Shown here one piece after another: positions 23,250 through 36,771 of a DNA stretch of 64,000 bases. How positions within the stretch are numbered: position 1 is the stretch's first letter; the number at the start of each line of letters is the position of its first letter. Below the pieces are notes generated by a model. It did no database searches, was not told the DNA's origin, and worked only from the letters and a program-made list of their open reading frames with translations. The stretch is from Mercurialis annua (taxonomy: Eukaryota; Streptophyta; Magnoliopsida; Malpighiales; Euphorbiaceae). The stretch is from positions 52,499,651-52,563,650 of the forward strand of contig NC_065571.1 in NCBI RefSeq assembly GCF_937616625.2, in the 5' to 3' direction. Position numbers and translations under genes: made by a program.

Positions 23250-26200
23250 GAGGGGTCTTAGAGTAATTTGTTCTATAAAAAATAGGGAGAAATTGGAAGT
23301 AAAGGAGCGCGTGGTTTAGGAAGCAGGTGTAAAATAAAGAGAACGCGTTTTCGCGTTTCCTTTAGAGCCCATCTCTTTAATTACAACTTTGTAATCCTTA
23401 TAGAGACGTGCCAATACCATGCTTCCTATCGAATTTATATCTCCCATCTTTATTTTTCTAAGTAATCCTCACTTATTATATAAAAATTAAAACAAATAAA
23501 CTCCTAAGAATATTGACTTTATGATAATTATTTTATTCAAAATATACACTTATTATTTATTAGTATAAAATAACAATAGTTCCTAGAAGTATTGATGCTA
23601 TAATAACTTTTTATTAAAAGAAATACACTTATATTATTTTAAAATACAATTTTGAAATTTAAAAATAATAAAGAGATTAAAAATAACACTGATTCTCTTA
23701 TTTATTTATAATAACACATCATAGCCTTTTATAGGCAATTTCCTAACAAATAAAATTTGAATAAACTATTAAAATATTTTAACCTAGATATAATAGGAAT
23801 ATCTTAAATAGATTATTAATTTATTTTAAATTCAAATAACAACTAACAATTCAATTTTTAATTATTTCTAATAGATTATAGACTAATTTATTTAAAAGAA
23901 TATAGTTAGATTGATCTCGTGATATAAATTGATGGTTAATTTGATCTTTACTATAAAAAAATTGTCCTTTTGAAGGATTCATGTGCGCTTGTTTAAACGT
24001 GTAAATAATTATTATTACAATTGTGATTAATCTGCTAAATTTTAATGATGCAATGTTCCCATTCAACAAACTAAATTGAAAAAATAACATTATAAAAATT
24101 GAACCAAATTAAAAGTTGATCTGATTTGATTGCTTTATAACATTCACAATTTTTAAAAATTTGATTTGTTGAATTAAACAAAATTATTTCAATTCAAGTT
24201 GATCTGATTTTAACTAAATGCACATCCCTTTATCCATAATGATTTCCTTTTTACAATTCCATGAATCAAATATAATGCAAATGCAAAGCATGAGTCCTAC
24301 TTTAAACTAAAAGATCTCTAATTTGTGGATAAATGAAATGAATCATTATGTTGGGGGAAATGAAAGTCGAATTAATTGAAAAGATTTAGTTATTGAAGAG
24401 TTATTTTAAAATTGAATGATACAATAAATATATTGTAACCATCAGTATAATTTAACAGGGGAGATATGGACCCCTTCTAAAGAATTAACTTCATGTAGGA
24501 CCATTAATATTACTAGAGTACTATTTTGTTTATAATTAGTTAAAGTTATGGAATATAAATAATTATAGTCATAATTTTGGAATAATTAGGATCTAAATTA
24601 AGTTCTGATGCTATAAAGATTCCATATTAATAGTTTCACGCGTTTTCACTTTCTTTTTATGGATTTCACTTCATCAACATCTTTTATACTAGTATCAATT
24701 TCATTTTAAATTAGATGCCTTTATGGACGAATATATAATGAATAATTAATTTTTTTACAGATTTAAATATTTTAAATTTTTATCATAAAAACTTATAAAA
24801 AAATTAATTTTTAATCAATTTTGCATGGGAAATTATACAAAAATGATTCTCATATTTTTGCCGAAGCACAAACATAACCAATATAATAATTTGTGAAGTG
24901 TAAAAATGACCTTGGTATAATTAAAATTAAAATTTATGCCCCTCTATTATATGAAATTAATTAAACGCTTTATTTACAAAAAAAAAAAACTAAACACTTT
25001 AAACTTAAAAAAGAGTACAAAGTGGCCTTCATATTGTTACTGAAGGAAAACAAGTCCAATTATCGAAAAATATCTCATTTTTTGTCCGTTTTTGGTTATT
25101 ATTTAAATGTTAACCTGTTTTTTATTTTTCAGTTTCAATTGTAGTCATTTTAAATTTAAGTGTAAAAAAAATTCAAAAATACTCTTTATATTATTTCATA
25201 TTTGGAATTATTGATGGTAAAAAGATAAATTGGAACAATATAAAACAATATGAAGGATATTTTTGAATTTTTCTTCACTTTTCTTTGAAAAAAAATGGCT
25301 ATAATTGAAATTAAAATTGAAGAATAAGTTAAAATTGACGATTTTAAAAGTTTGGACGATAAACGAAAAAAATAAAAAATACAAGATATTTTTGAATTCT
25401 AAGCCTATAAAATGACCAATAGTAACTTTTCAGGCGAACAAAGTACAAAATTACTTCAATATAAGAGTCATTTTTGTACATTTTTCCATTTCTAGTGGCA
25501 GGAGATATATATCATGGACCAATGTCTTATATTATTAGTTTATTTCATTGTTAGTATATATTTAAAATATGGTAATGTTGAAAAACTTTAGTCCTTGATT
25601 TCCATAATAGTACTCTCTCAATATAATTGCTGATTCATCATAGCGATGCGTGCAACAGTGATGGTGCTCTATAATGTGCGAAAATCTAGAGGAAACAAAA
25701 GGATAAAAGGAACACATGCATGGCCATCTATCACCAAATTTTCATAATTACAAATCAATGTGACATATGGGTCCCAAAATTTATACTCCTATTGCAGTAA
25801 AAAGACAAACTGTCTATGCGTACATTATACTCCAAGGATCTTTTTTATTAGTAACATTATTAGCACTCTTGAATCCACAATTAAAAACAGAATATTTTCT
25901 ACTAGTACTTACTATTTGGGTCATTTTCATTGGTTACTCTAATGATTCATTTGTTCAGAACATATAGTGCACTTTTTCTAATATATATTTCTGAGTAATT
26001 ATTTGTTTAATTGATTTATGTACATAAAAATTATATTTTTGAATATTCTATTAATATTAAAGACTATAATAATGTATGAGCAATAAAAATAATTACATTT
26101 AAAATAATAATTGTGTCTAATTATTTAAACTAAAATGCAGTATTTATCTAAATTTTATTAAGAAAATAATTTTTCTAGTCAAATAGCAATTGATCAAATT

Positions 26201-27480
26201 TTTTCAAAACAAAATATATGATATCATTCTAATTTTATTTTCAAAAACCTTTACTTCTTAAAATAAATTAAAGCCCAGCCAGTAAGCACATAACTTAATG
26301 GTAGCAATATTGTAATTCGACTTAAAAATGTTAAATATATTTTTCAGCTTTCATTATAGTAAACATATACCTACTAAAATTAATTTATTATTATTTCTAA
26401 ATTTAATGTTCGTTCGTATGTTCAAGAAAAGAAATTCACTCCAACAAAACCAAAATATAAAAACCAGTATTTTATAAAATTTCACAAAAAAAATACTTTT
26501 AATTTAATTTTAAAAAGGTGACAATAATTACTACTCAATTAGTATATTGCTAAAAAGTAATAAAGCCAGTCTCAGCACCTACAATTTAATTGAAATATAT
26601 GTTGTACCTCTCTCTGTTTCATTAACATAAAAAAATTGTCATTTTAGTGTTTAATAAAAATTTAAAAGTGATTGTTTTTAAAGATTATTACTATACTTTT
26701 ATATGCATTAAATGTAGCGATTTTGATTTTATAGATCATTAATTCATAGTGATTTAATTGAAAAATTAAAACAAATTATAAACTATAATTAATTATTTCT
26801 AAAATACTCTATAATTTATTTTTATGAGACTAAATAATAGGGAGAAGTTTCATTTTCCATTCAACATTGTAATTAGTGCAATCAATTCCTAGGTAAAAAA
26901 GCAAGGAACAAAGGATCATTCAAGTTTTTGAATTTGTGTTCCAAAACTAATTAACTCTTATATAATTATTTAATTAATTGGGATAATATTTTTTATTTTA
27001 AGATTATTTAATAATATAACCAATAAACTACAATTCAAATAACACTATAAATATTGGTTAACATTCCACTATGACTATAAATTCAATTCTTCCCACGAAC
27101 ATTACATCTTCCTAATTATAAAAATAAAAACATGTCCAAAAATTAAAACGACTCAACTTTATCTTTGATCTAAAAAATTCATTTATAAACCGCGATAACC
27201 TTTGTTGATAAATAAAACAAAAGAAAAAGCAAATGAACAAACAAGCACAAAACACTAAGACAAAGATGCCATGCCCTTTCACTTGCTCCCCCACTTTAAC
27301 CTCACAATAACTTCGGCATACAAAAAAATCCAGTCTATATGACCGCCGACACATATCTTAAAATTTAAAAAACAAACCCCAAAAATCTCAAAAATTTAAA
27401 ACATTGATTACACAAATTTGACCATTGTAATGTCATAAATTCACTCTCTACCTGCCCATCTAACCATCCACACCCTTTAT
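23250..27480. other. AT-rich intergenic stretch upstream of PME-A
   Basis: No gene I can support. Inside lies a diverged inverted-repeat MITE at about 25052-25406 (see separate entry). Around it, 24827-25492 may form a larger inverted-repeat element: AAATTATACAAAAATGATTC at the left resembles the inverse of GAGTCATTTTTGTACATTTT at the right. A 66-residue hydrophobic frame at 25767-25967 is discussed under findings. The minus-strand frame at 27112-27354 has no recognisable features. Confidence 0.45.
25052..25406. mobile_element. Inverted-repeat MITE family 2, copy 2
   Basis: Diverged relative of the element at 18782-19140: the left arm has GAAAAATATCTCATTTTTTG and the right arm, reversed, has CAAAAATATCTTGTATTTTT. 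The middle has AGTTTCAATTGTAGTCATTT-type sequence shared with the other copies. No clear target duplication. Confidence 0.5.
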
Positions 27481-27488
27481 TTCTACCC

Positions 27489-27495
27489 ATAAATA
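27489..27495 (+). promoter_or_regulatory. TATA-like box of PME-A
   Basis: ATAAATA, 61-67 bases upstream of the PME-A start codon, followed by a CT-rich leader (CCCCTTCTTCTTCATTAC). Confidence 0.55.
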
Positions 27496-27555
27496 CTCCA
27501 TGCAACCCCTTCTTCTTCATTACAATATTTCATTTTTTCTCTCATTACTACAAAT

Positions 27556-30500
27556 ATGTCGAAAAAAATTGCTACTTCTTTTTTCTTGTTTTCTATTTTT
27601 CTGGCTATTTTTAGTTCTGGTGCCTGTAAAAGTGATTACATTCAAAATGAGTGCTTGAAAGTTCCAATTGCTGATTTTGTTGGCTCTTTGCAGAGTGTTC
27701 TTGGGATTATTAGAGATGTGACTTCTACAATCTCGAATTTTGGTAATTTCTTCGGTGATTTTCGTTTGAGAAATGCTGTTAATGACTGTCTTGATTTGCT
27801 GGATTCTTCTTCTGATCAGTTGAGCTGGTCCATGTCTGCTTCTCAGAATCCCAAGGGTAAATATTTTACGACTCGAACACCTTATTTTTCTCTTTTTAGT
27901 ATGTGTTTTCTGTGTGCATGTTACGCGGAAACAGAAACGGAAATGAGAAACGCCGAAATAAAAAATACTAATAGCAGAACAATATCTTTTACAAGTATAT
28001 ATATCAAATGTATGTGTGACGAGTGATTTTTTCCGTCACAGAAGCCGTATAAACTAGATTATAAATATAAATTTTTGAAAAATTGATTATTTTTTTTTAA
28101 TTTCAATCACTTTCAAATGGGAAATATAAAATTGGGGAAGTTTTTATTTTGTGTGTAACATAATAACATAACATAGATCCTTTGTAATTCAAGATTTTGA
28201 GGTTGAATTATTAGTGTACTTTAAAAAAGTTGGTGATGCAAATTTTATTAAAGCCATAACTTTTCTTTTAGTTAATTTGTACTTTCCTTAAATTAAATTA
28301 CAGGGGACCTCAACACTCTTAGTTGTCCTACAAATGTTCATATGCACTATGCACATGCCCTGTTCTTTAGATCACTGGTTTTGTTTAGCAATAAAAATTC
28401 ATTTCACCCCTAAATTTGTCGCAAAAAATCAAAATAGTTCATGTTTGTACTTTTAGATAAAAATACCCACAACTAGTTAATTTGTAGTTTGCACTTTAAC
28501 GTCAATTTAATGCGTAAATTGTTTTAAAATTGACAAATTATGGATTTTTTAGGTAAAATTACGAATTTGGAACTCTTATAAAACTTTGTGTCAAATTGGT
28601 CCCTAATTAATCTAAACAACAAATAATTTAAATTTTGCAGGAAAACATAACAGTACAGGTGATCTAGGTTCTGATTTAAAAACATGGTTAAGTGCTGCAT
28701 TTGTAAATCAAGGAACATGCACCGAAGGATTTGAAGGAACCAACGGCATTTTAAAAGCATTAGTAGGAGGCGGTTTGAACCAAATCACTTCACAAATCCA
28801 AGAATTATTAAGCACAGTCGACTCAAAACCAAATTCCGTCGCCAAAAATGGAAAAAACGACGATTTTCCTTCATGGGTTAAGCAAGAAGATCGAAAATTG
28901 TTGGTCGTAAAAGGTATGACGCCTGATGTTGTAGTGGCAGCAGATGGTACTGGAAATTTTACTAAAATAATGGATGCGGTTTTAGCGGCGCCTGATTATA
29001 GTATGCGTCGCTATATCATCTATGTTAAGAAGGGTGTGTATAATGAATATGTTGAGTTGAAGAAGAAGAAATGGAATTTAATGATGTTTGGCGACGGTAT
29101 GGGTATTACTGTCATTTCTGGCAACAGAAATTACATTGATGGCTGGACTACATTTCGTACTGCCACCTTTGGTAAGTCTTAGTTTTTATATTTTTTAACT
29201 GATTAGAATTTGTGTTATGATGGTAAAAATTAACACAAATTTTTAAATTTAATTTGTGTATGATTTTAATTCAATTGCTGGGATTATTCAATTCAACCTG
29301 TATTGAACCGAGCTCAAATTTTACTTTTTTTAGAAATAAACAAAACCGAATAAGAGAAATTTCAAAATATCAAACTGAACCGAATTGAATTTAGTTTTTG
29401 CATATCCAGAATCAAATTTTTGATTATCCAGTTGTTGCATTTAATTTTTCTGCCCTGTATGTCATGGTCACTCTGCCGTCTTGGTATAATAAGGCGTGGG
29501 ATAAGGGTATTTAATCTTGTGTGGGGTGTGTGCACATAAATAATAAATTCCTTTGATTTTTTTGATGATATGGTATTAATGTATTACTGTATATCTTTAG
29601 CGTATTTAGTTAAATGGAAAATTCTTAGATAGACTCAGTTTACCAAATCATCAATAGACTAACCTATTAAATTATAGCACGTCATTAAAATAGTGGCATT
29701 ATCGTAATTTTGGTTGTTATTTATTTACACCTTCTAATGGTGATATTACGATAATGAAACTATTTTAATGATGTGTTATAATATGATAGCATTAGCCTAT
29801 GGATGACGAGGTAGACCGAGTTTACCTAAAAATTTCTCTGGTTAAATAGTTGGCTAGACCGGTTTAGTTGTGATAAAAAATTTAGTTGATCAAATTAATT
29901 AACTAATTTTTTTACTTTAATTGTTATTCTTTATATGTTTTTTGATTTAACTGAATTAAACGATTATTTCGGCGATAGGTTCAGTTAAATTTTTATAGTA
30001 ATTCAATTTTATTTAAATCAATCAAATTTTTAACTAGCCTGACTGTTTGTTTACCTTTACTAAGAGAGCGCTTCTGTCGGAACCAATTATTAAAATGTAT
30101 GTATATTCTGCATAACATTTGCACATATGATGTTTTAATTTCTGCTGAATCTTCTTCAAAATCTAGATTATTAATATCAGCTGAGTTCATTCAATGATCA
30201 ATATTGTGACATATTTTATCTTAATTTCATTGTGCAGCGGTTAGTGGGAGAGGATTCATAGCTCAGGACATAACATTTGAGAACACAGCCGGACCTGCAA
30301 AGCACCAAGCCGTCGCTCTCCGATCTGATTCCGACCTATCAGTCTTTTACAGATGTGAATTTAGAGGCTACCAGGATACGCTCTACACTCACACAATGCG
30401 ACAATTCTACCGCGAATGCCGAATCAGCGGAACAGTAGACTTCATATTCGGAGATGCAACTGCGGTTTTTCAGAATTGTCAAATTCGAGTCCGGAAAGGT

Positions 30501-30935
30501 CTACCAAATCAAAAGAACACCATTACGGCTCACGGACGGAAGGACATGAATCAGCCGACGGGTTATTCGATCCAGTTCTCGAATATCTCAGCAGATATTG
30601 ATCTTTTACCGTATGTCAATTCAACATACTCTTATCTCGGCAGACCCTGGAAAAATTATTCAAGAACTGTTGTGATGCAGTCTTATTTGAGTAATGTTAT
30701 TAGGCCAGAAGGTTGGCTTGAATGGAATGGGAATTTGTATTTGGATAGTTTGTACTATGGTGAGTACTCCAATTTTGGGCCTGGAGCTGGGCTCGGTAAG
30801 CGGGTTAAATGGCCCGGATATCATGTCTTCAATTCTTCTTATGAGGCAAATAATTTTACAGTGTCTCAATTCATTGACGGGAACTTGTGGCTGCCGTCGA
30901 CCGGGGTGAAGTATACGGCAGGTTTTGGGGTTTAG
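27556..30935 (+). CDS. PME-A: pectin methylesterase with inhibitor-like pro-region
   Basis: Three exons, 27556-27856, 28641-29171 and 30238-30935, joined by GT-AG introns (both phase 1), give 509 residues. Residues 1-23 are a signal peptide. The pro-region (about 24-185) is a PMEI-like helical domain with Cys 24, 33, 78 and 127. RKLL at 185-188 is the usual subtilase cut site releasing the mature enzyme. The catalytic domain (about 195-509) has Gln301 (QAVALR), Gln323 and Asp324 (QDTLY), Asp345 (DFIFGD) and Arg413 (LGRPW), with the spacing of known plant PMEs. It would demethylate homogalacturonan in the cell wall. The first intron, inside the pro-region, is absent from the other three cluster members; the second holds a MITE (29616-29838). 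From memory it resembles Arabidopsis PME18-type enzymes (moderate confidence). The motif usually read TAQGR is TAHGR here. Confidence 0.95.
29616..29838. mobile_element. MITE family 1, copy 2, inside PME-A intron 2
   Basis: A 223-bp inverted-repeat element, GGAAAATTCTTAGATAGACT at the left and, reversed, GAGAAATTTTTAGGTAAACT at the right. It is flanked by TAGTTAAAT (29607-29615) and TGGTTAAAT (29839-29847), a 9-bp duplication with one mismatch, as expected of Mutator-type elements. It leaves the splice sites untouched. Confidence 0.8.
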
Positions 30936-31922
30936 GGTTTGGTGTGTACTGTTGGTATGCTTTAGCATCTTGTAATACTTGTTCAGTTTTGTGTTTTAGC
31001 TAATTGTAAAAGGCAAAGTAAGTACCAATTTGGAAGTGGTAGGTTTGAAACTTTCAATGTAGTGCTATTTTTGTTATACTATGTTTGTGGATATCTATAT
31101 TCTTTAACAAAAAGGTTTTTGTTTTTTGTTTTACTTGAATTTTTGTTATTTGTCCTCGGATCATTTATTTTTTTTCAATATTTTTTCTGAAAAAACATAA
31201 ATTTAAAATTAGTGTTCATTAAATGTTGAATGTGGGAATTTTTTTAAATTAAATTCAATTGGGCATGTGTAGAATGAAAGGGTAGAACTGACCTATTGCA
31301 ATTACAAATGGGCCGCATGTTGAGTTAAAGTGCATTCTGTTTACTGTGAAACGACGAGTCGTCTTGTTCATAATTCGTAGTACCTCATATAACTGTTATG
31401 TGATCAGCCGTTCCATGTCGTTTAGTCTATTGGATGATGGTTGTATGATCGTATACAATACTTTGATTTAAATTCATTTAAAGCAATATCTCAACAACAA
31501 TTTATGTACCTTCCACTGACAGAAAGTTTGGGTCAGTTTGGTCCTATTCATCATAATTTTTCACCTATATACTAAGATAATCCAAACAAGTACTTAAGAG
31601 CAAAACTGAATATAGCTTCATTGATAAATTTGCATTTTTAATTAAAGAATCTCAACATGTGAGCGATTTGGCATGTGACAAAAATTAATCAGAAATTGAC
31701 TTTATCTCGTGAATTATCACAGGACAAAGGTCAAGTTGCAGAAATTGTGCATCCAAAAATGGAACTTTGATTGACATTACATACTAAAATTGCCATTTAA
31801 TATATGTAATGTAATAAAAAAGATAATGTAAGTAGATTTTTGTCAAAAAAAAAATGCAAGAGAAATGACACGAATTGTACATTTCATTGTAAGAAAAAAA
31901 GGAGAAATATGTACATGTAATA
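30936..31922. other. PME-A 3' flank and intergenic DNA
   Basis: T-rich 3' flank; nothing beyond the probable 3' untranslated region is recognisable. Confidence 0.4.
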
Positions 31923-32370
31923 TGCTGACAGAAGGCTTGCACAATTACACTAACATGAGAGTGTTTGTGTGGATTGACATGTACAGCGGAATCGAAATCA
32001 TTTATTAAATATTTAAAAATAAATTTAATCAACAAACGATAATATAGTAAAATAAATAAATAACACATGATATTTATGTGGTTCGGCAGTTACGTTTATA
32101 TCTACAGAATAAAAAAATCGGTGATCCATACAAATAAGAACATTTCTAATTAATGTCTTTAGAAAAAAATCACAAAATATTTAACTATCGACAAAAAATA
32201 ATTTGGAAGGATTATGATTAACTAAAACCTCACAACAAACACACCATTTTCACATCTACATTTTTCGGTTCAATTCTCACCAATTGAATAAATTAGAATA
32301 CATATATATATAGTGAATAAATAGTTCTATCAACAGAGTCCTCAACTAATGAAATTACATTAATCCAACA
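31923..32370 (-). mobile_element. Diverged solo LTR, related to the 4306-6815 copia element
   Basis: Read on the minus strand it starts TGTTGGATTAATG and ends GTCAGCA, and shares blocks with the copia LTR: TGATTTCGATTCCGCTG, ATATTATCGTTTGTTGAT and GTTATTTATT. There is no partner LTR or internal region nearby, so it is probably a solo LTR left by recombination. No target duplication was found. It is much older than the intact pair. Confidence 0.72.
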
Positions 32371-34045
32371 ATTTACTATAGTTGTGCCACGTCATTTTGA
32401 CAACAAACCAATAAAAATTTGCTATAATAAATATTTAATTATTTTTCTCATTAAATATTTTAACTTTATAAATGTTTTAATTTGTTTCATAAATAATAAG
32501 TACAATTATTGCGTTGCGTTGTATAAAAATTCTAACATGATATTTTATAAGGGTTTATTGTAAATTTGGTGTGTAGACTTGTTTAAAAATAACAAAAAAA
32601 TTATTACGATTTAGTATGTGAACTTGTTAAAAAGTTACAAACTAGTATTTTTAGTTGGTCATCATCAAGTTGCAGGTTAGCAACCTGATTTTTAATTTAT
32701 AAAAAAAGGCAAATTTACTCATAAATACCAAACGTTTACGACCGATGTCAGTTATAGCCAGACCTTTTTAACTCACCAGATTTAACCAATTTTCGCATAT
32801 TCTGTTTTTTTTATAGCCATTTTTGAACCGATTCGTTTTTTGCCACCATGTCGGACACGTTAGAACTTACTCACCAAAACGACGTGGGATCATATTAAAA
32901 GTTTTGGCTATAAATGACATATCACACTAATGTTTGGTCAAAACTAACACAACACGCAGAGATCCGGTTAAAACTAACAAAACACGTATAGGTTTGGTCT
33001 CTAACAAGTAGGATTGACAATAATCTCGCTTGAATCTCCGGATTTTCACACAATTGTTAGATTGCTACTTTATTTGAATCATGGTTACGTCATCTTGAGT
33101 TGCACCGATTAAAGTATTAGTATCATACTTCATCCATCTATAAATTCAAAATTTTGAGTATAGACGTATTCCGCGATAAACAGGTAAAGAATCTAATAAT
33201 CTAGAACCTGAGAGAATATTATATATTAAAAGAACTAATTTACTACTACAAAATATAATTTTCCGGCAAATTTTTAAATTAAACAAATAACAATAGATTT
33301 AGTGACACAATAGTTTTAGTATAAAAGTATACTAGCAACACTATAAAATAAGAAAAAGACGTAATAAAGTGAGAAAAAAAAATGAATGACAAGTGAATAA
33401 ATGGTTTAAAAAAATGCAACTTTTCACGAGTGGAAAAGAGATACGAACGTAAAAAAACTTTTATAGAGTTGAACCGGAAGTTTTGGACATAACACATCAA
33501 GTCATACTACATGGAATAAGTTGTTTTTGATGAAGCTATGTTGCAAAATGTGCGTATTAAGGTTTCAAGAGACTTCAAGTTTCATCAAGAGATTCTAAAT
33601 CAATCACAATAAGTTGGAAGATGTTTCAACTGCCACCACATTTTCTATAAATTGAAGAACATTTTGTCATTTACAACTTCCGAACAAATCCACAAAAGAC
33701 ACCACTCAATAGTAAAACACTTATAAGCACTTGTATTTTTTTTAACATGTCATACTTTCGTTCTTGTTTACTTAATATAATATGGAATATTTGTTACAAT
33801 GTTAATCAAATTACAATTGCTGGTTACGAAGTCAAAATTATATAAAAATCGGAATCCTCTTTCTTATAACACGCCCATAATTTAACATATAATAATAAGA
33901 TTTCTTGCTAAAATTAAAAAAACTTTAGTCAATAAACTACTCTTTTTTACTAGTATTAGTTTTTCAACTGAGGTCATTGTCGCCCCCAAATCCGCTCTTG
34001 TCAAGCTATGAAAACTACTTTTTGATTAATTGATAAAATAAAATG
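32371..34045. other. Intergenic stretch
   Basis: No gene. Positions 32700-33010 contain repeated GGTTAAAACTAAC and AACACG-type words, perhaps one end of a decayed element. The minus-strand frame at 33279-33500 is AT-driven. Confidence 0.35.
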
Positions 34046-34062
34046 AAAACTGTAGTAATATT

Positions 34063-34296
34063 TTTTTTTGTGACGAGGACTCACTCTACTGTGCCGAAAC
34101 TCAATATCATTGTCAAACCCCGGGATGGGGACCGCTCGCAAGCCCACATACCTGGCAAATCCGGGCTATAATGGCTAGCAACCCAGCCTCAACCACTCCA
34201 TATTAAGAAAGGGTATAGCCGGGGTTCGAACCCACGACCTTTGGCGCCCAGATGACTGAGAGTTAGACCACTCGACTAAACCCGTGCGGGAAAAAA
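34063..34296 (-). mobile_element. tRNA-derived SINE, second family (minus strand)
   Basis: A perfect 17-bp target duplication, AAAACTGTAGTAATATT, lies at 34046-34062 and 34297-34313. Read on the minus strand the head has TTTAGTCGAGTGGTCTAACT (A-box region) and GGGTTCGAACCCC (B-box), and the tail ends in a run of A. About 230 bp, GC-rich against its surroundings. It is a different family from the SINEs at 22590 and 38467. Confidence 0.93.
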
Positions 34297-34313
34297 AAAA
34301 CTGTAGTAATATT

Positions 34314-34910
34314 GTTCATGCATTATTAGTTTATCATTGAAACTTTATCATGAATTACCGACAGGATGCATGAACTGAAATCAAAATGGTGAACCCATAC
34401 ATAGGCCACGTCTTGTTCTTGTTTGTTTTATTTGCCTTGCATGTTCGCAATAAAAATTTAAAAATTTAAAATAAAATTAACGATATTTTTACACCTGTTA
34501 GGCTGTGATAAATAATACTTCAACTTCAAGTAGGAAGTAGAAGACAAATAATTGAAAAAAGGAGCAGGAAACATTAAAATGGATCAACGCGTTGTTTGTC
34601 TAATGCAGCCTCCTTTTCCACAAGGCAAACCGCTGAGGGAATCATCGGTTATGTCACTTTCATTATTAATTTATTATACAAAATCTAAGACCACCGCCAC
34701 TTTATGAATTAATCCCTTGAATAAAAATATTATCATTTCCACATCAAAAACAAACAAATACTTTTTATTATGAATATTACTCTAATTTAGTACTTTCAAA
34801 ATAAAACTGGTAATTAAACTGATAAGATTATCGATCTAAAACAATCGGCACAACTGTCGATTTAATTTTTATTTCAACTTAATAAATAAATTTAAAATAT
34901 CTATAATTAG
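34314..34910. other. AT-rich intergenic stretch
   Basis: No gene, RNA or repeat that I can support. Confidence 0.35.
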
Positions 34911-34919
34911 TATAATTTT

Positions 34920-36015
34920 GTGTAATTTCCTAAAATACATGTTTTGACATTTTATTTACATCTTTACATTGCAAGTTTTGACTTTTCTTTTCTGACTTTT
35001 TTCATTTACGGAAAATACTTTTTTTTTTAATTTCATAAATATCTTTTTCGCTTTTTAATTTTGGTTTTTTCGGTTCGGTCGACCGAACCGACCGGCAGTT
35101 TTTATATAGTGTAAGATTATTGTATATATAGTGTTAATTTTTATTTTTTATAGATTTTTTTCCTGGAATTTTTTTATTTTATTTTTTATAGTGTGACAGT
35201 AGTGTATATATAGTGTTTTTATGGTGTTTATATTGTGTAAAATTAGTGTATATATAGTGTATAAGTAGTGTATTTATAGCATTTTGTAGTGGTTTTTATG
35301 GTTTAACCATGAAACACTGCAAATACACCATAAACACTGTAAATGCACCATAAATATATTAAAAAGGGGCAGAAATACACTATTAATACATCAAGAATAC
35401 ACTAAAACGTAAAGATATTAAAAAATTATTACAAATGCACCATAAACCAATATTTTCTTTACAAAATTAGTAGCAATAAACAAATCTATGAATAAGAAAA
35501 TACAAAATAAATAATTATATGAATAATAGAATAATTTTATAAACAAAAAATTATAGATCTACAATAATTTATTTATAAAATATTTAAATCATTAAAAAAA
35601 ACCTGAAAAATTACATCAATTTAAAAACGAGTCGAGAAATCCATTGCGCGGACGGAAGAGACGGGTGGACTAGAGCGAACGGAAAAGACGAATGAAAAAA
35701 CGACCGGAAACAACGAGAAATCCATCGGAAGTAGACGAACGGAAGCGCGGCCGGAAAGACGAATAGAAAAGTAATCGGAGGAGATAAACTAAAAATTAAA
35801 TGAAAAAGAAGAAGAAAAGAAGAGAGAAGAAGAGAGAAAAGAGAGAGAAAAAAAAGTGGTTATGTAAAAATTAACCTAAAATGAGATAAGCCTTCTTTAT
35901 ATAATGGGTATTTTGGTAAATAAGTTAGCTTATTAGGTAATGTAGGATAAGAGGAAAAAATGAGTTAAAATGGTGTAAATATTTTACTCAAAACAGGTAT
36001 TTGGAAAATAATCCT
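34920..36015. mobile_element. Mutator-like non-autonomous element, 1.1 kb
   Basis: A 9-bp duplication, TATAATTTT, lies at 34911-34919 and 36016-36024. The ends are imperfect inverses: TTTCCTAAAATACATGTTTT at the left and, reversed, TTTCCAAATACCTGTTTTGA at the right. The left half repeats TAGTGTATATATAGTG words. The right half has a CGGAAG/GACGAA-rich stretch (35640-35770), then a GA tract. No transposase. Its composition parallels the unresolved region at 2030-2740. Confidence 0.78.
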
Positions 36016-36484
36016 TATAATTTTTTATATTTAAAATTTAAATACATATATGCTATTTAATTGATAATTAATAAATTAACAATTGTAGAAGAAATAACAC
36101 TCCAACTAGTAAATAAAAAATTAAATAATTTTTACAAATCAATTGATTCAATAATTTTATAATTTTTTGCAATTTTACAGTTTGAAAATGTTTAATTATA
36201 TATTTTTTTTTGCTTTTTTTGAAAAGAAAATCTTTGATTTTGACTCAAATAAGTTAAAAAACTATCATTCCGTTCAATTCTTAAATTATGTTCAAAATTG
36301 CTCTAGTCTTTGACATAATTAAGAAAATAATAATTATATTTAAATTTTATGAACATTTTTATTAAATTTATATCAATTTTGATTGCCAATTTCTTATTAT
36401 ATGTCATGAAAAATAATAGGCTAATTTTTTTCTTTCTAAAGGAAGAAGTATTATACTAATCAGACTATCTCACAAAAAATAACA

Positions 36485-36771
36485 GGGAAAAGGGTCAAAT
36501 AAGCTTTTAATATTTAGCCTATGAATCAGATAAATCCTTAACGTTCTGAAAGGTACAACGAGAACTCTAATGTTTTTAAATCGTACCATTTAAGTCCTCC
36601 ATAGACGTCCTCGTTGATACGATTTAACAAACGTTAGGGTCCTCGATGTTAGTAAGAAGAGTTTAGATGATATAATTTAAAAATATTAGGGGCTTATTTG
36701 ATTTTTTCTGAATGTTTAAGGCTTATTTGATCCATAGGCTAAATATTAGAGGCTTATTTGACCATTTTCTC
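36485..36771. mobile_element. Mutator-type MITE
   Basis: The left end GGGAAAAGGGTCAAATAAGC and the right end reversed, GAGAAAATGGTCAAATAAGC, continue pairing for about 65 bp (TAATATTTAGCCTATG). The flanks AAAATAACA (36476-36484) and AAAATAAAA (36772-36780) agree at 8 of 9 bases. It lies about 240 bp upstream of the PME-B start, within the likely promoter. Confidence 0.85.

Noticed and set aside
30416..30968. Alternative frames overlapping PME-A exon 3
   Set aside because: Shadows of the PME catalytic exon, which has all conserved motifs in its own frame.
34200..34296. Possible tRNA gene on the minus strand
   Set aside because: Same reasoning: 17-bp target duplication and A tail show a SINE.
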